Positions 12,834 through 24,106 of a stretch of DNA of 64,000 bases are shown here, one piece after another (the stretch's first letter is position 1; every line of letters starts with the position of its first letter). Origin of the DNA: Phallusia mammillata (taxonomy: Eukaryota > Chordata > Ascidiacea > Phlebobranchia > Ascidiidae); contig QLIY01000465.1 of assembly GCA_003260075.1 (NCBI GenBank), forward strand, positions 1 through 64,000, in the 5' to 3' direction. The notes under the pieces were generated by a model. The model saw nothing but the letters and a program-made list of their open reading frames with translations, was not told the DNA's origin and did no database searches. The position numbers and the translations under genes are program-made.

Positions 12834-15343
12834 TTTTTATGATTTTTTTCGTTGTTTTTTTTTTTGTTATTTTGTAATTTTCAATATCTTGCATTGCTAT
12901 TGTTTGTGAAAGGTTGCTTCTGTACTGTTGTGGCAAACATGACTTTCTATACAGAACGTGTAAAATATTTGACTAAACTCTCGTTTCAAGGAAAACTTAA
13001 TAGCGATAAAGATAGGTCGCAGTTTATACAAAAGAAAAATAATAATATTCGCACGGGCTCTGTGTCTAGTTACGTAACAAATCAATTGTTTGAGAACAAA
13101 ACAAACTGGGAAATATCCCCACAAAAGCATTAAAGTTACTGTCCTTTCTATTTTATGAAACCGTTCAATGGCAATTTAATAAAGTGACAATGCAATTAAA
13201 ATTTCATTCGACTTTTGGGTGCCATGTTTATACCAATGGAGAGCGCAATTTGATCTGCACCCCCTGCTGTGCATCCTCTCCTTGACAGACACCAGCGCAA
13301 GCCGATTTGACGCCACGAAACCACCAACAAGCAAACATCGCAATTTCGACATGTTTTACCGGTGTTCGGTTACAGCGACAGAAGCAATCCATGAAATATT
13401 AATTTTAATGACCCGCAATCGCAACAGCTGCTTGGTGGCGCTAATGAGTGGTCAAGTGCGGTGAAATGAAAGCTACGAAGCTATCAGCCGAACATGTGTG
13501 GGTAATTTTGACGTTAATCTGATTTACAACTTAACTCCCCCAACACACAACTGGTGTAACACGCGTCACACGAACTGTGGAACCAGATGTTGTTTTGAAA
13601 TTGAGTTACCAGCTGAACAATTACAAATGAGGAATTGAAATAAACGTGAAGCCCCAAAAAACGCTATTTTATTTTTTGAAATAAACGAATGTGTGCAAAT
13701 TTAGTGCTAAAAAACTCATTACTTACAGAACTTAAAAACTCATTTAACTCAATTAAAAGCTCTTGGGCAAAGTTAAGAGCACGCAAACTCCAATCAACAC
13801 TTCGTCCTTCGAGGTCATAAGAAAAGTATACAGTTACACAAGGTAACTCTTGGTCGTACTACATTAAAAAATTTAAATCCATTTAAGCCCGTCACTCTTA
13901 AACTGTGGATATTACCCCGAAATACATTTTAGAGGCAAATTTCATAATCGTTTTTTAGTTCTATGACGTCGATTTTCTGTGGCATCATAACTGGAAGTTT
14001 TAGTTGATTTTCATTTATCTGGTTGTTATTTGGGATAAAGGATTAGAATCGATAAATTATATATTATCAAGCGAAATTTGATGTTTACGGAAAGTTTAAT
14101 TACTCACTCAAAACTTTCCCAAACAAGCCACCAATTATTGGCCGCAAAATTTTGGCGCGGCTCGCATTAATATTGCATACGCGTTGTCATGGCGATAATA
14201 TGAGCTGCTCAATTGTCAGCGCGCGTGCAGTGGGGAGGGAGGACCGCTACTCCTCATTGCCGAACACTTTGACGCGATGCACCGCGCCCGGAAGAAGTGA
14301 AAATGACTCGCGGATAATTGTTTCTGGAATTTTCGTTGGGAAGTGTTCGATTTATACCGTTAAGTAAAAGAATAGTTGGTAAATTAGTCACAGGGCAGCA
14401 GAAGGTTATACGCTTAAAATTTAACCCGGTGTTTAGAGAACTTGTCCAATTTTTCTTTTTTATAGCTTGTCTCATGAGATTGTTACAGGGCAACAATAAA
14501 TTGATTTGGAGATCAGGTTTTTCGAATTATTTTATATCATTTTCTATTCTCGTCTGGTGTGTTGAATTAATGTGTAATGTTGGTATTGTGTAACATCCAT
14601 TTCTGGGATAAAAAAATGCTTTATATAGTTTTTCTCATGACGATTTATGAAGATTAAGTTAAGAAACTTGATTTCGAAAAGGTATTTGGGGTGATTACTT
14701 ACTTCTTGATTAGGCTACACATTTTGCTATATTGTTTTCTTATGACTCTATTGTGAAGATTAAGTTAAGAAATTTTGTACTGGGAAGATAAATGGACATT
14801 ATAACTTCAAGCTGTAAATAAAAAGGATTGCGGTTTTCGTGGTCAATTTTTTATGTTGAAACTGATTTTGCGGGGTTAAGGTAAAACTTTGAACAGCTGT
14901 TGCGGCTTGAGGTGAAATTAAACCCGAAAAACAATTTACCTTTTACCACAAGCACCGATGATTCAGTGAGCTTGTGGGTTTAGGTTGGGCGGAGGCTCTT
15001 GTAACGAACAGTTAAGTGAAAGGCAGTTCAATTTAAGTCAAAACACCGAAACTTTAACACAAAAGGTCCAAAGATACGGAATTTATTGCAACAGAACTTT
15101 TAGAAAAATTGCGGTTTAAAAACTCAGCTGTTTTATATGACAGGTGAAGCAGGAAAAGGAATAATTAGAAAAGTTACTTTTCAACTTCCTTTAAAGTCTT
15201 TTGTTTTTTGTTTTAGTTTCATTTTTCGAAAACTTTGATCTTAATTTGCAAATATTTCTATTAGATCAGGTTTTATTAATTTTTACTGATGCTATTATTG
15301 TTAGACAGAATCTAAAAACAGGACTTAATCTGATTCCAAAAAG
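12834..15343. other. Intergenic stretch, no gene seen
   Basis: Holds the 3' region of the membrane protein gene, the 60-base dispersed repeat at about 13250-13312 (also at 6225-6285) and AT-rich sequence. The ORF at 14152-14367 sits in a CpG-richer patch (14150-14300) that could be promoter-like, but I see no coding evidence. Confidence 0.45.
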
Positions 15344-15684
15344 ATGAAAATTCGTTTTGTCGTCGCAGTTTTGATCCTTCTCTTCTGTGTTCATTTATCT
15401 TTAGGTAAGAACTTTAATCCTAAGGTTGAGAAATCAACGAACGTAAATAAACGGATCAGGAATATAATAAACATAATAGACGTAAAACACAATTTGCGAA
15501 AAAAAGTCGTACAAAGAGTTGTTCTTGGACGTTTCGGCAAATGCTCATGTCATCATCACTGATATATAAAGTTAGGACATTCGCAACTAATTGTATTCAT
15601 AAATAATATATATATCTAGGAAATATATATCTTGGCTGTTTTTTTATTTGTTTCATCAAAACATGCTTGAAATTAAGTTTTCCA

Positions 15685-15768
<84 letters not shown>

Positions 15769-18705
15769 TGTGACGTAATCCAATATATCTTTTTCCTTTG
15801 CTGCTCAGGGTCATTAAAAGTGTTATCTTGGCCTATGTTATTTCACTTAAGATGGCAATGTTTTGTTAAAACTTTTGAATTACAAATTAGTTGAGTTTTA
15901 TGCAATTTTGATGGCAGTATTTTTTAGTTATTTTAAGTCATTTTTAATTTCCAGCTTGTGGCATTTTAAAGCTTTAAAATTAACCTATGACAAGCGCGGT
16001 GGCTTATTGCGAGGTGGCATACATTAATAATAAGTTAATGTGCGTGCGTTTGTTCATAAGCACAACTCAATAACTCCGGGTTGAAAAAAACTTGCCCAAC
16101 CCCTATTTAATTATTCATGTTTTCAATACAAACACATCAGCCGTATGTTTACGCGGCTCTTGTATGAAGTAGCTGAATTTAAAATAGCAAGATACCTTGC
16201 ATGCAAAGTAAATGCATTTTCCCACAAGTTTAGAAGCGTTACAATACAAAAAGCTAAGTTCGAAAAACACAAAATACCCGAACAATTACACCACAATAAG
16301 AATAAACCGATCAATGTGAATGAACCGGGACACTTGACCGGATAAACAATGCTTTTTCGGTGTCCTTGCTGTTTTTACAAAACTGTGCACATGACAATTC
16401 GATAAAGTGACAATGCAAATAAAGTGTTGACTTGAATTTGACTTGATGATCGGAATAACACTTGATGTGCGGCTTTTTCAGCTTGCTGATCCCAATGAAC
16501 TGGAGTGCCGTAAGATGGCTAAACTAGCTTATACGGCCGATCTCTCATCATCATGCAGCTGTACCGATGAGACCTTATAGGTCGAAACAGCTTGTAGCTT
16601 AAAAAAAACAGTTGTTAAAGCGTCTATTAAAGTAAATAAACATTCCACATAAAACATTTGTATCAAATTGCAATTTTTACTAGCCTACGTTTCGCCACGT
16701 GTTTTAGCCGGAAGTATTAGGACTTTTTAGGGAATAATTGTGATAATTTTGAGACGGGTTCATCACCATTCCTTATCAGTGCGGTTTATTTTTACAGGCT
16801 TACAATGTTACGAATGCAATGCGGCAAGGTCGGAAGAAGAATGCAAAACTGTGACCACGTGTGGAATTGATCAGGTAAAATTTGCGAATTTAATTTCAGA
16901 TTAGAATTTTAAAATAGAAGAATAAGTAAGATAAGGTATTTTTTATTGTGTTGTTAAAAATAAACAATAACTCGTAAAAGCTGAATTGCTAAAAAATTAA
17001 AGCACGAAATTTCAGTGGGAAGTTTAGGTATTAGATTATAAACCAGGTTGTTCCAACGCGGCTGCGTAAAAATTTCATATGCAACTTCAGCGATAGGAAA
17101 TCTTATTATTTTAAAACGTCAATACCCCCAGTTTTTTTTAATTTCCCCCGGTTGTAAAAGGGACTTAACAAAAGCGAAGCCAATATTTAGAAAGCCCGTT
17201 TAATCTGGTGACTTTCAATTTAAACCTTTAAAACTCTTTAAGTTTCGCATGGCAAACGTTAGGAAATATTGTCATAAAGTATGTTAGATCTTAAATAACC
17301 GATAAAGACATAAAAACATTTCTAAATCATAATATATTTAATGTTATTTTGGTATGAGGTAATAATTCCTTCAATGTTTACGAACAGAATGTTTGTTACA
17401 CGGAAGTCCGCAACGACTCACTGGGAATCGCTCAGATCATGAAGTCTTGCTACCAAGCCCATGCCTGCAACATTAACAGGGATCAGAATGACCACAGTTG
17501 CCCCAGGTCGTGCGCACTCTGTTGCTATGGCGACCTGTGCAACGAGAAGGGACCCGATCTCTGCACGTGTGATATTCGTAAGTTAAACATTTGTCACAGG
17601 GATGAAAAAGATTGCAATATTCCATATAACCTAGTCATGAGGCGTATACAGAGCACCATCGCAGCGGTAAGAGAAAGGATGTCAAAACAAAGGCTCTTTT
17701 GGGCCTATTTGTGAAAATGTATTAGCAGTGATTTAAAATATTTATAGAATAACATAAAACACTAAACACTTGAAAGGTTGTCAGTTTTGCTTCACAATTT
17801 CAATACAATTATTATAATTCAAATTATACATAAACTGGTGTGTAGCCCCAGTGTAAACGTCTAATGTTGCTCACAGTGGTCCTCAGTGTATTCAATGAGC
17901 TTGTGTATGTCCGGACATGTGGAAATCTATGCTGTGCATAAACTGGTGTGTGGCCACAGCGTGTACATTTAATGTTGCTCATAGTGGTCTTCAATGTATT
18001 CAATGAGCTTGTGTGTTTACGCATATATAAGCTTAGTCCAAGTGATAAACAACGAGATTTTACTCCATTAGTTGCTGACGAATGCTTGGAAAATGGCTGT
18101 AAAAGTTGTAGCCTTTCCGGGTCGACCCAAGTACACGACACCCATTCCCGCTATCTTATCTTAATCGATTTTTGAATAATGCAAGAAGTTGAGATTGCCA
18201 GGACAGAAACAAACTACGATAAAGGGTGGTAAAATGTTTTACCGTAAAAGGTCAGCGAAAAGTTTTAAACTCATAGTAGTGGAAGTGGCAAACATTTTTA
18301 TCCAGCATGTTTTTTATACACAAAGAAACCAATTTTAGACTCAGAAAACAGAATTTTTTTTATAAATTTTAGAGATTTTAGAGAAAAATTATTTTACAAT
18401 CACTAGCATACAATAATACCAGTCCTGCTCTCTGTATTTTTATTTTCGTTTATAAACCTTTTACAGTCTCTTATATTTTTAACATTCTCCATTTTGCAGT
18501 AAAACTAACAACCGTCCCCCCGCCCCGGACCACCACAAGATTCGGGTATTTCCCTTGGCTCCCCAGAGCACCGAAACCAACCAAGCGTGTCGCGAAAGCA
18601 ACGGTCCGTGACAAGCAGAAACGAGCGGAAGTCGGAGGAAACGTCAATCAAACTTTTGCTGACGTCACAACGCAAGTGGATCAGACACAAAAAACAAGTG
18701 TGTAG
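15344..18705 (+). CDS. Ly6/uPAR-domain protein, secreted splice form
   Basis: Exons 15344-15404, 16798-16874, 17388-17577 and 18500-18705 join in phase to give 177 aa ending at TAG. Exon 1 is almost exactly a signal peptide (basic start, hydrophobic core VVAVLILLFCVHLSL) with a GT donor straight after it. Exons 2-3 encode one three-finger domain, about residues 22-107: it opens LQCYEC and closes with the family signature CCYGDLCN at residues 91-98, with paired Cys between. Ly6/uPAR proteins are extracellular binding modules, often for receptors or channels. The last exon is Pro/Thr- and Lys/Arg-rich and has no GPI-type hydrophobic tail, so this form would be secreted. Exon 1 unspliced would read on to a stop at 15562, which I consider intron read-through. 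Confidence 0.75.
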
Positions 18706-21700
18706 ACGAAAATGTCTATTACAAGCAGATATAATATGATTGTTACTTCCTGAGACAAAATCTCCCACTAGGTTTTCTTACGGTTTATCTTCGTGACACT
18801 ACATCGGAAACGCATTTTGGGTCTAAAGCGGTCAGAAAAGTTACGTTTTCTAAACCGAATTTATTTGAAAATCAAATCAATTAATTTAGAATAACTAACG
18901 TGGTATTACGACACATATAAGACCAAATATGAAGCCAGTCCGTTTTTTTCAACATTAAGCCCAAACCTGGCATCGAATAGCCCGGCCTAACATACAACTT
19001 TGTATCGGATAAAACTTGTTGACCACCTTATAAAAGGACCCACCTTAATATCAAGAGTGAAGGTCTTTAATTATTAATCCGCTAAATTTGTTTATTAGCA
19101 GCCGCCCCCCCCCCCCATACAACTTTGTATCGGATAAAACTTGTTGACCACCTTATAAAAGGAACCACCCTAATATCAAGAGTGAAGGTCTTTAATTATT
19201 AATCCGCTAAATTTGTTCATTAGCAGCCGCTGCACCAACATCAGCAACAACAAACACAACAACGAGTATAGTTCCGACAACAAACTCAACCACGAAACCA
19301 GAGTGCGAAGTTTTTAAAGCGATTCCTGAATATTCTCCGGAGATTATTTGCAATGAAGCAGAAAACGAAGAAGAACTTGTGAGTTCCATATAAGGATCTA
19401 TTGAAACTTTGTTGTTATAGCAACGCAGCTAACAATATGCTGTTTGTCGTGTCATAATAAGCTAAAAAATGTGTCAAAGTTATAATATGACTGCTGTCAG
19501 CATTAAACTACTATTGATGCATCTAAATTTTGAAGTCAATTTTTAATGAGTTGCTGATATTTTTACCGTTAGGTGGAGTGCGAGGGGCAGCCACACACCA
19601 GAGCATTGTGGGAAAGTCACACCTACTTCCTGGCAAACCTAAGCGGTCACGCATGGATGCGGTGCAGGGACTTCCCCGAGAACTCTACCGGTTCCGTAGA
19701 AGAAAGCAACGACCGAAGTCTGAAGCTGACCTGCACCGAAACACAATTACCAAACCCACAGAGGCACCCAACAAACACGACACACCACAATAACGCCACC
19801 CTTGACGGCACAGTCACGATATATTGCACTGCGGGGTCTTACTCAATCGATATGTCGAAATCATTCGAGTGTGACAACACATTTGAGGTCACGTGTTTTA
19901 TGATTTTTACGTCACACAGCCTTCCGACCACCGAGCCGTACGAGACAGGCGACTTTGAAGGCACACATACGGGCACACTCGCCATGGTAACAACCGACAA
20001 CGTCAAAATATCTATGACGTCATTTGCTACGGACGAAGACGCTGTAGCGATCGAAGGTAACCTAGCAACGGCATCCGGGAGTTTAGAGACGTGGTCGATT
20101 GTGGTTATAGCTGTGGGATGTCTCTTGCTAGTCGCTCTATCGGCTGTGATGTTGTTCAGACTGGTAAGTTGAAAACATTGAGAAGAAACTTCAACCGAAG
20201 CATAGTTGGCAGGAACATGGCGACCACTAGTGGCATTTACCTAAACCACACTGAAAGCGAAAGTCCTGCGTTCGAACCCCATGAAAAAATGGCATGTCGG
20301 CAACGAAATGACATTTAATTACTTTTGTTCTTGTTCTAGTTGAGTGGTTCCCAACCGGGGAGGAATTCCTCCCTAGGGAGGAATTTTATGAGTTCAGGGG
20401 AGGAATTTCATAAAAACTGTAAAAACACGTACATTGGAAATATTACAGAACATTTTTGTATACACATAATTATATCCATTATAATTTAGACCCGGTTCAC
20501 ATTTGGAACCGGTTGTAAAGGATTATAAGGTCTATTTCAAATTGCTATAATTTTTTATGTTATATTTGTTTTTCGTCTTATGGGGAGGATTGAATACTTC
20601 GAAAATGGGTAAAGGGAGGAATGTAACAAAAAAGGTTGGGAACCACTGTTCTAGTTAAATGAGAAAAAGCCAGTGTTTAATTGCGGCGCATTCCAAAAAG
20701 TGATTTTGTGTATAAGCTACGGGATAAGCATTTGATAGTTTATTTAATACAAAAAGGTGTCGGAAATTTTGATGATAATTATGTTAATTATTATTTGTAC
20801 CCAATTAAAAAATAATATTTCGTAATTATTTATCCAATTACTAGCTTGGGTAGTTAATTAGCAAGTCCCAAATACGAATAAAGCATCGATTGTTGAAGAA
20901 GAAAATCAGACGGTAGGTGATTGAATCGCTGTATGTGTAACGTTCATATTTATACCAGAAAATTTTCCTCCAGAAGCAAAAGAATTTGAAAAAGATTTCA
21001 CCGGAGCAGCACCCTGGCCAAGATTCGAAACTGGAACCAATGAACTTCGGTTTCGTACCATCATCAAATTTAGACGAGAATTTTTCTAATAACAAATCGA
21101 AGCCACAACAAGCGACGAGGCCTTCAACCCGAGAAGGAGACGACAATGGTGGGAGAAATAATCAAATGATGGAACCTTACCAGGAAAACGACTGGCTGCG
21201 GAACTGGCCGTATTACGAACAGATACACAAGGCTTTAGTTGCGCTGGCCAGAAAACAATCTAATGCCTTGCGAAAACAAACTAAAAGAGCAGTCTCCAAA
21301 GAAAATGGATAAATTTATCAACTTGAATTATTTCTACTCTTTTTTTTCTAGGAATCGTGCTGGTTTTATGATTTTTACTTTCTTTGTTACATATCTTCCG
21401 CTTTTGAGTACGATCGTATTTGTTACATATCTTCCATTTTGTACCGCAACATCAATCCCTAAACTAATAAACTTTCATTTCGGTATTTTTTCTAAACTTT
21501 CTTTCCTACTTTTGCGTATTTCATTATGCAATAAAAATAAGATGAACAAAAAACAGCGAAAATGTTATATGTTCTTTTCTTCCATAATCAGCCGTGTTGA
21601 AGATAACAATCGTATTTGTTTGAAAAACAGTTTATTTACATAGAAATCAACTTATAAATACCATGGCCATATAGCGCCCTTGCGTGGCTGTAAGATTTTA

Positions 21701-21831
21701 TTTGTTTTCCAATTTTGCCGCAGATTACTCGGAGAGGAATTTACCACGTGAACAAAGTCGCCCCATCTGACGAAACAAAGAAGGAACCGGAACCGGAAAA
21801 TGGCAAACAAGATTTAGAGTTGCCGGGGTGA
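15344..21831 (+). CDS. Ly6/uPAR gene, membrane form with alternative tails
   Basis: Exon 3 (ending 17577, phase 1) also fits an exon at 19227-19378, then 19573-20163. These encode a Thr-rich linker, a Cys-containing ectodomain with several N-glycosylation sequons (NLS, NST, NTT, NAT) and a transmembrane helix (about WSIVVIAVGCLLLVALSAVM) followed by FRL. Two phase-0 exons can follow: 20974-21312, giving a tail of 112 aa, or 21724-21831, giving a basic then acidic tail of 35 aa. The totals are 469 and 392 aa. The type I topology and Ly6 domain suggest a surface receptor or adhesion protein (inference). I join the two halves into one gene on phase agreement and spacing; a separate gene starting near 19.2 kb is the alternative, but no signal peptide is visible there. 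Confidence 0.6.
15687..15768. other. 82-base run of C, probable gap filler
   Basis: A perfectly uniform run of 82 C inside intron 1 of the Ly6 gene. The flanks are not copies of each other. Natural C runs of this length without a single interruption are very unlikely to be assembled correctly; an estimated-size gap encoded as C is the simplest explanation. A second such run is at 56616-56687. Confidence 0.7.
16485..16601. mobile_element. Partial MITE copy (taagctgcag family)
   Basis: Contains aactggagtgccgtaagatg, gatgagaccttataggtcga and ends acagcttgtagctta, matching one half of the elements near 7.5 kb. Only one inverted end is clear. It lies in intron 1 of the Ly6 gene. Confidence 0.45.
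17829..18020. repeat. Two tandem direct copies of an 85-bp unit
   Basis: The unit beginning cataaactggtgtgtagccc (about 17829) recurs about 107 bp later as cataaactggtgtgtggcca. Each unit contains atgttgctca and tgtattcaatgagcttgtgt. An open minus-strand frame crosses both, but it is explained by the repeat. It lies in the intron after Ly6 exon 3. Confidence 0.6.
18988..19226. repeat. Direct duplication across a C junction before Ly6 exon 4b
   Basis: About 18989-19104 and 19117-19230 are near-identical (catacaactttgtatcgga onward). The left copy stops at ccgc, right after the exon acceptor tagcag, where 12 C follow; the right copy continues into the coding exon. This is what an unmerged contig overlap would give. 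Confidence 0.7.
20342..20648. mobile_element. Non-autonomous hAT-type element with 8-bp target duplication
   Basis: The ends gagtggttcccaacc and ggttgggaaccactg are inverted repeats with one mismatch. They are flanked by the same 8 bases, ttctagtt, at 20334-20341 and 20649-20656. The 8-bp duplication and the cagtggttcccaacc-like end are typical of hAT elements. The inside has ggaggaatt repeats and no ORF. A reversed fragment of the same family is at about 25815-25880. Confidence 0.8.
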
Positions 21832-23771
21832 ACACAGAAATCATATCAGACTCGATTTTGATTTCTATTTGGCCAAACTTTTCAAGCGAGTGAAATTTTT
21901 TTATTGCCTTCTTGTATTTGGATATCTCACTTGCTAATTTGTGCCGACTCTATCCCACCAAACGTGTATTTTCACTTTTTGTAGCCGTTTAGTAAAATTT
22001 TACCACTGACGTGATTCCACGAAGGTTTTAGTTCATTATTCTGCGTTCAAGAGAATTACATTTTTAAACTTGTCAAATAACTCGCCTGTTACAACCAGTG
22101 GTTGCAATCAACCATGCAAAATTTTCTTCAAAAAACATTTTTAAAGTGTAAAGCCATGGAGTCATTACAGCATGATAAGCTGCGTTGCCTACATGGCCAA
22201 TATCTTGTCACCAACTGCACTCATAAGACCTCGTAGATCGAAACAGTGTGCACTGTCACTGTCTGCATTTTTAAAACCGTGAAAACAAACCCAATACAGT
22301 GTTGAGATGTTACACATGTATTTGAATTCGACCTGAATATAACTTAATGTTTTGAAGTGTTGCGAACCAATGCGTTTCACCGGTTAGCTACGATAGCGTC
22401 CCCCCCCCCTGAAAACAAACCCAATACAGTGTTGAGATGTTACACATGTATTTGAATCCGACCTGAATATAACTTAATGTTTTGAAGTGTTGCCAACCAA
22501 TACGTTTCACCTGTTAGCTACGATAGAGTGTCCTTGTGAAAATACACCGTTTATAAACCCAACATCTGATTTAGCTTCGTTTTAAACAGTGTTACTGGTT
22601 AGATTTAGTTAACAGACTGTTTTGCAGGAAATTATAGAGTAAAAAATATTATATCAATGATTTTTTTCAATGTCAGAAGCCAGTGTCAGAAGAACAAAAA
22701 AAATACAGCGACTGATTAAGCGTTTTTTACTCAAAAATGTTCTGCAGTCGTGAATCAATGACTCTAATTCGTCGCAGTCCTTCAGTTACAAGGGTATATC
22801 ATTAATAAGGCATCATTTACTACTACATCCTGTGGTAAATACTTGTAATCTCGGGTAGCGAGAGCAGAGTTGCAATCCCCCCCCCCGCAGTCCTTCAGTT
22901 ACAAGGGTATATCATTAATAAGGCATCATTTACTGCTACATCCTGTGGTAAATACTTGTAATCTCTGGTAGCGAGAGAATACACTTCTATCGTAGTAAGG
23001 TGTTGCCCTTGGTTAGGCGAAAATGGGGCGTCATAACAACGAAAAATTGGCAGATGAGCCGAATCATCATCGTGGCACCCCAGGCCTATTGAAAACGTCA
23101 TACCTAATCGGCTGGTCACAGGGTATTCCCATATATGACAGGACACAAGCTGCGATGGGATTCGAACTCACGACAAAGGTACACATACTCAGCGGTGAGC
23201 CTACCGAAAGTCAAATCACAAGCACCTGCCTCGTATGCTGCACATGTCAGCTTCGTAGTAGGGGATCGCCAGTTTGTACATTAAGATAAACATGCATTTA
23301 ATGCTGGGATCAGCCTTAAAAATAGACAAACGGTTTGAGAGTTTAGTTGTATATTTCCGACCGTAGCACATAAATAACTTTCTTACAAAGTACAGACCCA
23401 GGAACTTTACACCAACGGAATAAAAAACATTTTGGTGCAAACTTCCTGCAAATATCAGACTTTCATATTAAACGATAACAACCTCCCCCCCCCCGGTTCG
23501 CGGGTTCGGGTTCAGTTCCGGTTCGACTCCCTGCTTAGAACATAGACAAACGGTTTGACAGTTTAGTTGTATATTTCCGACCGTAACACATAAATAACTT
23601 TCTTACAAAGAAGTACAGACCCAGGAACTTTATACCAACGGAAAAAAACATTTTGGAGCAAACTTCCTGCAAAGACCAGACTTTCATATTAAACTATAAC
23701 AACCCGCCTGAATTTTAAACAAAATTGAACTAGAATTGTTCGAAACTTATCCAGAACAGAGAATAAAATAT
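21832..23771. other. Gene-free stretch with repeats
   Basis: Holds a partial MITE (22176-22266), two C-junction duplications (around 22400 and 22877) and a SINE in reverse at about 22975-23215 whose B-box reads gatgggattcgaactcac on this strand. A third C junction is at 23485, with about 23310-23480 repeated at about 23545-23705. Microsatellite-like ggttcgggttc follows. No coding sequence seen. Confidence 0.5.
22975..23215 (-). repeat. tRNA-derived SINE, reverse orientation
   Basis: Read on the minus strand it has a tRNA B-box arm (gtgagttcgaatcccatc) followed by atgggaataccctgtgaccag and a body containing tcatctgccaatttttcg. A truncated second copy starts at about 24110 with the same tail (acttctatcgtagtaaggtg) and directly abuts the broken UQCRC2 exon. 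Confidence 0.6.
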
Positions 23772-24106
23772 TTAAAGATCCCTTAAGAAAGGTCCATCAC
23801 TGCCCCTGCCTACAGTAGCCAAGCCTCGTTTTCCTGTTAACACACGACGAGCGACACCAGCGACGTCTGCGGCCGATACCCCGTCGATAAGAGCGACAAT
23901 ACTCGATGGGGAAGCGATGGTACCAAGCACAGAGCTCTGCACAGCCATATCTTGAACGGTTTTCGACATGCACTCAGCATTCATGAGTACAGCAGCTTTA
24001 AATCGCTCCTTGGCACCATTAACAGCAGCATCAGAGAGGCCGTTGGAAGCTACTTTCTTGCACTCGGCCGATACTGCCTGTAGAACAGCATTGATGCTCT
24101 CTTGAN

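Noticed and set aside
15667..15894. Open frame with a long poly-proline run
   Set aside because: It exists only because of the 82-C tract, which is probably a gap filler.
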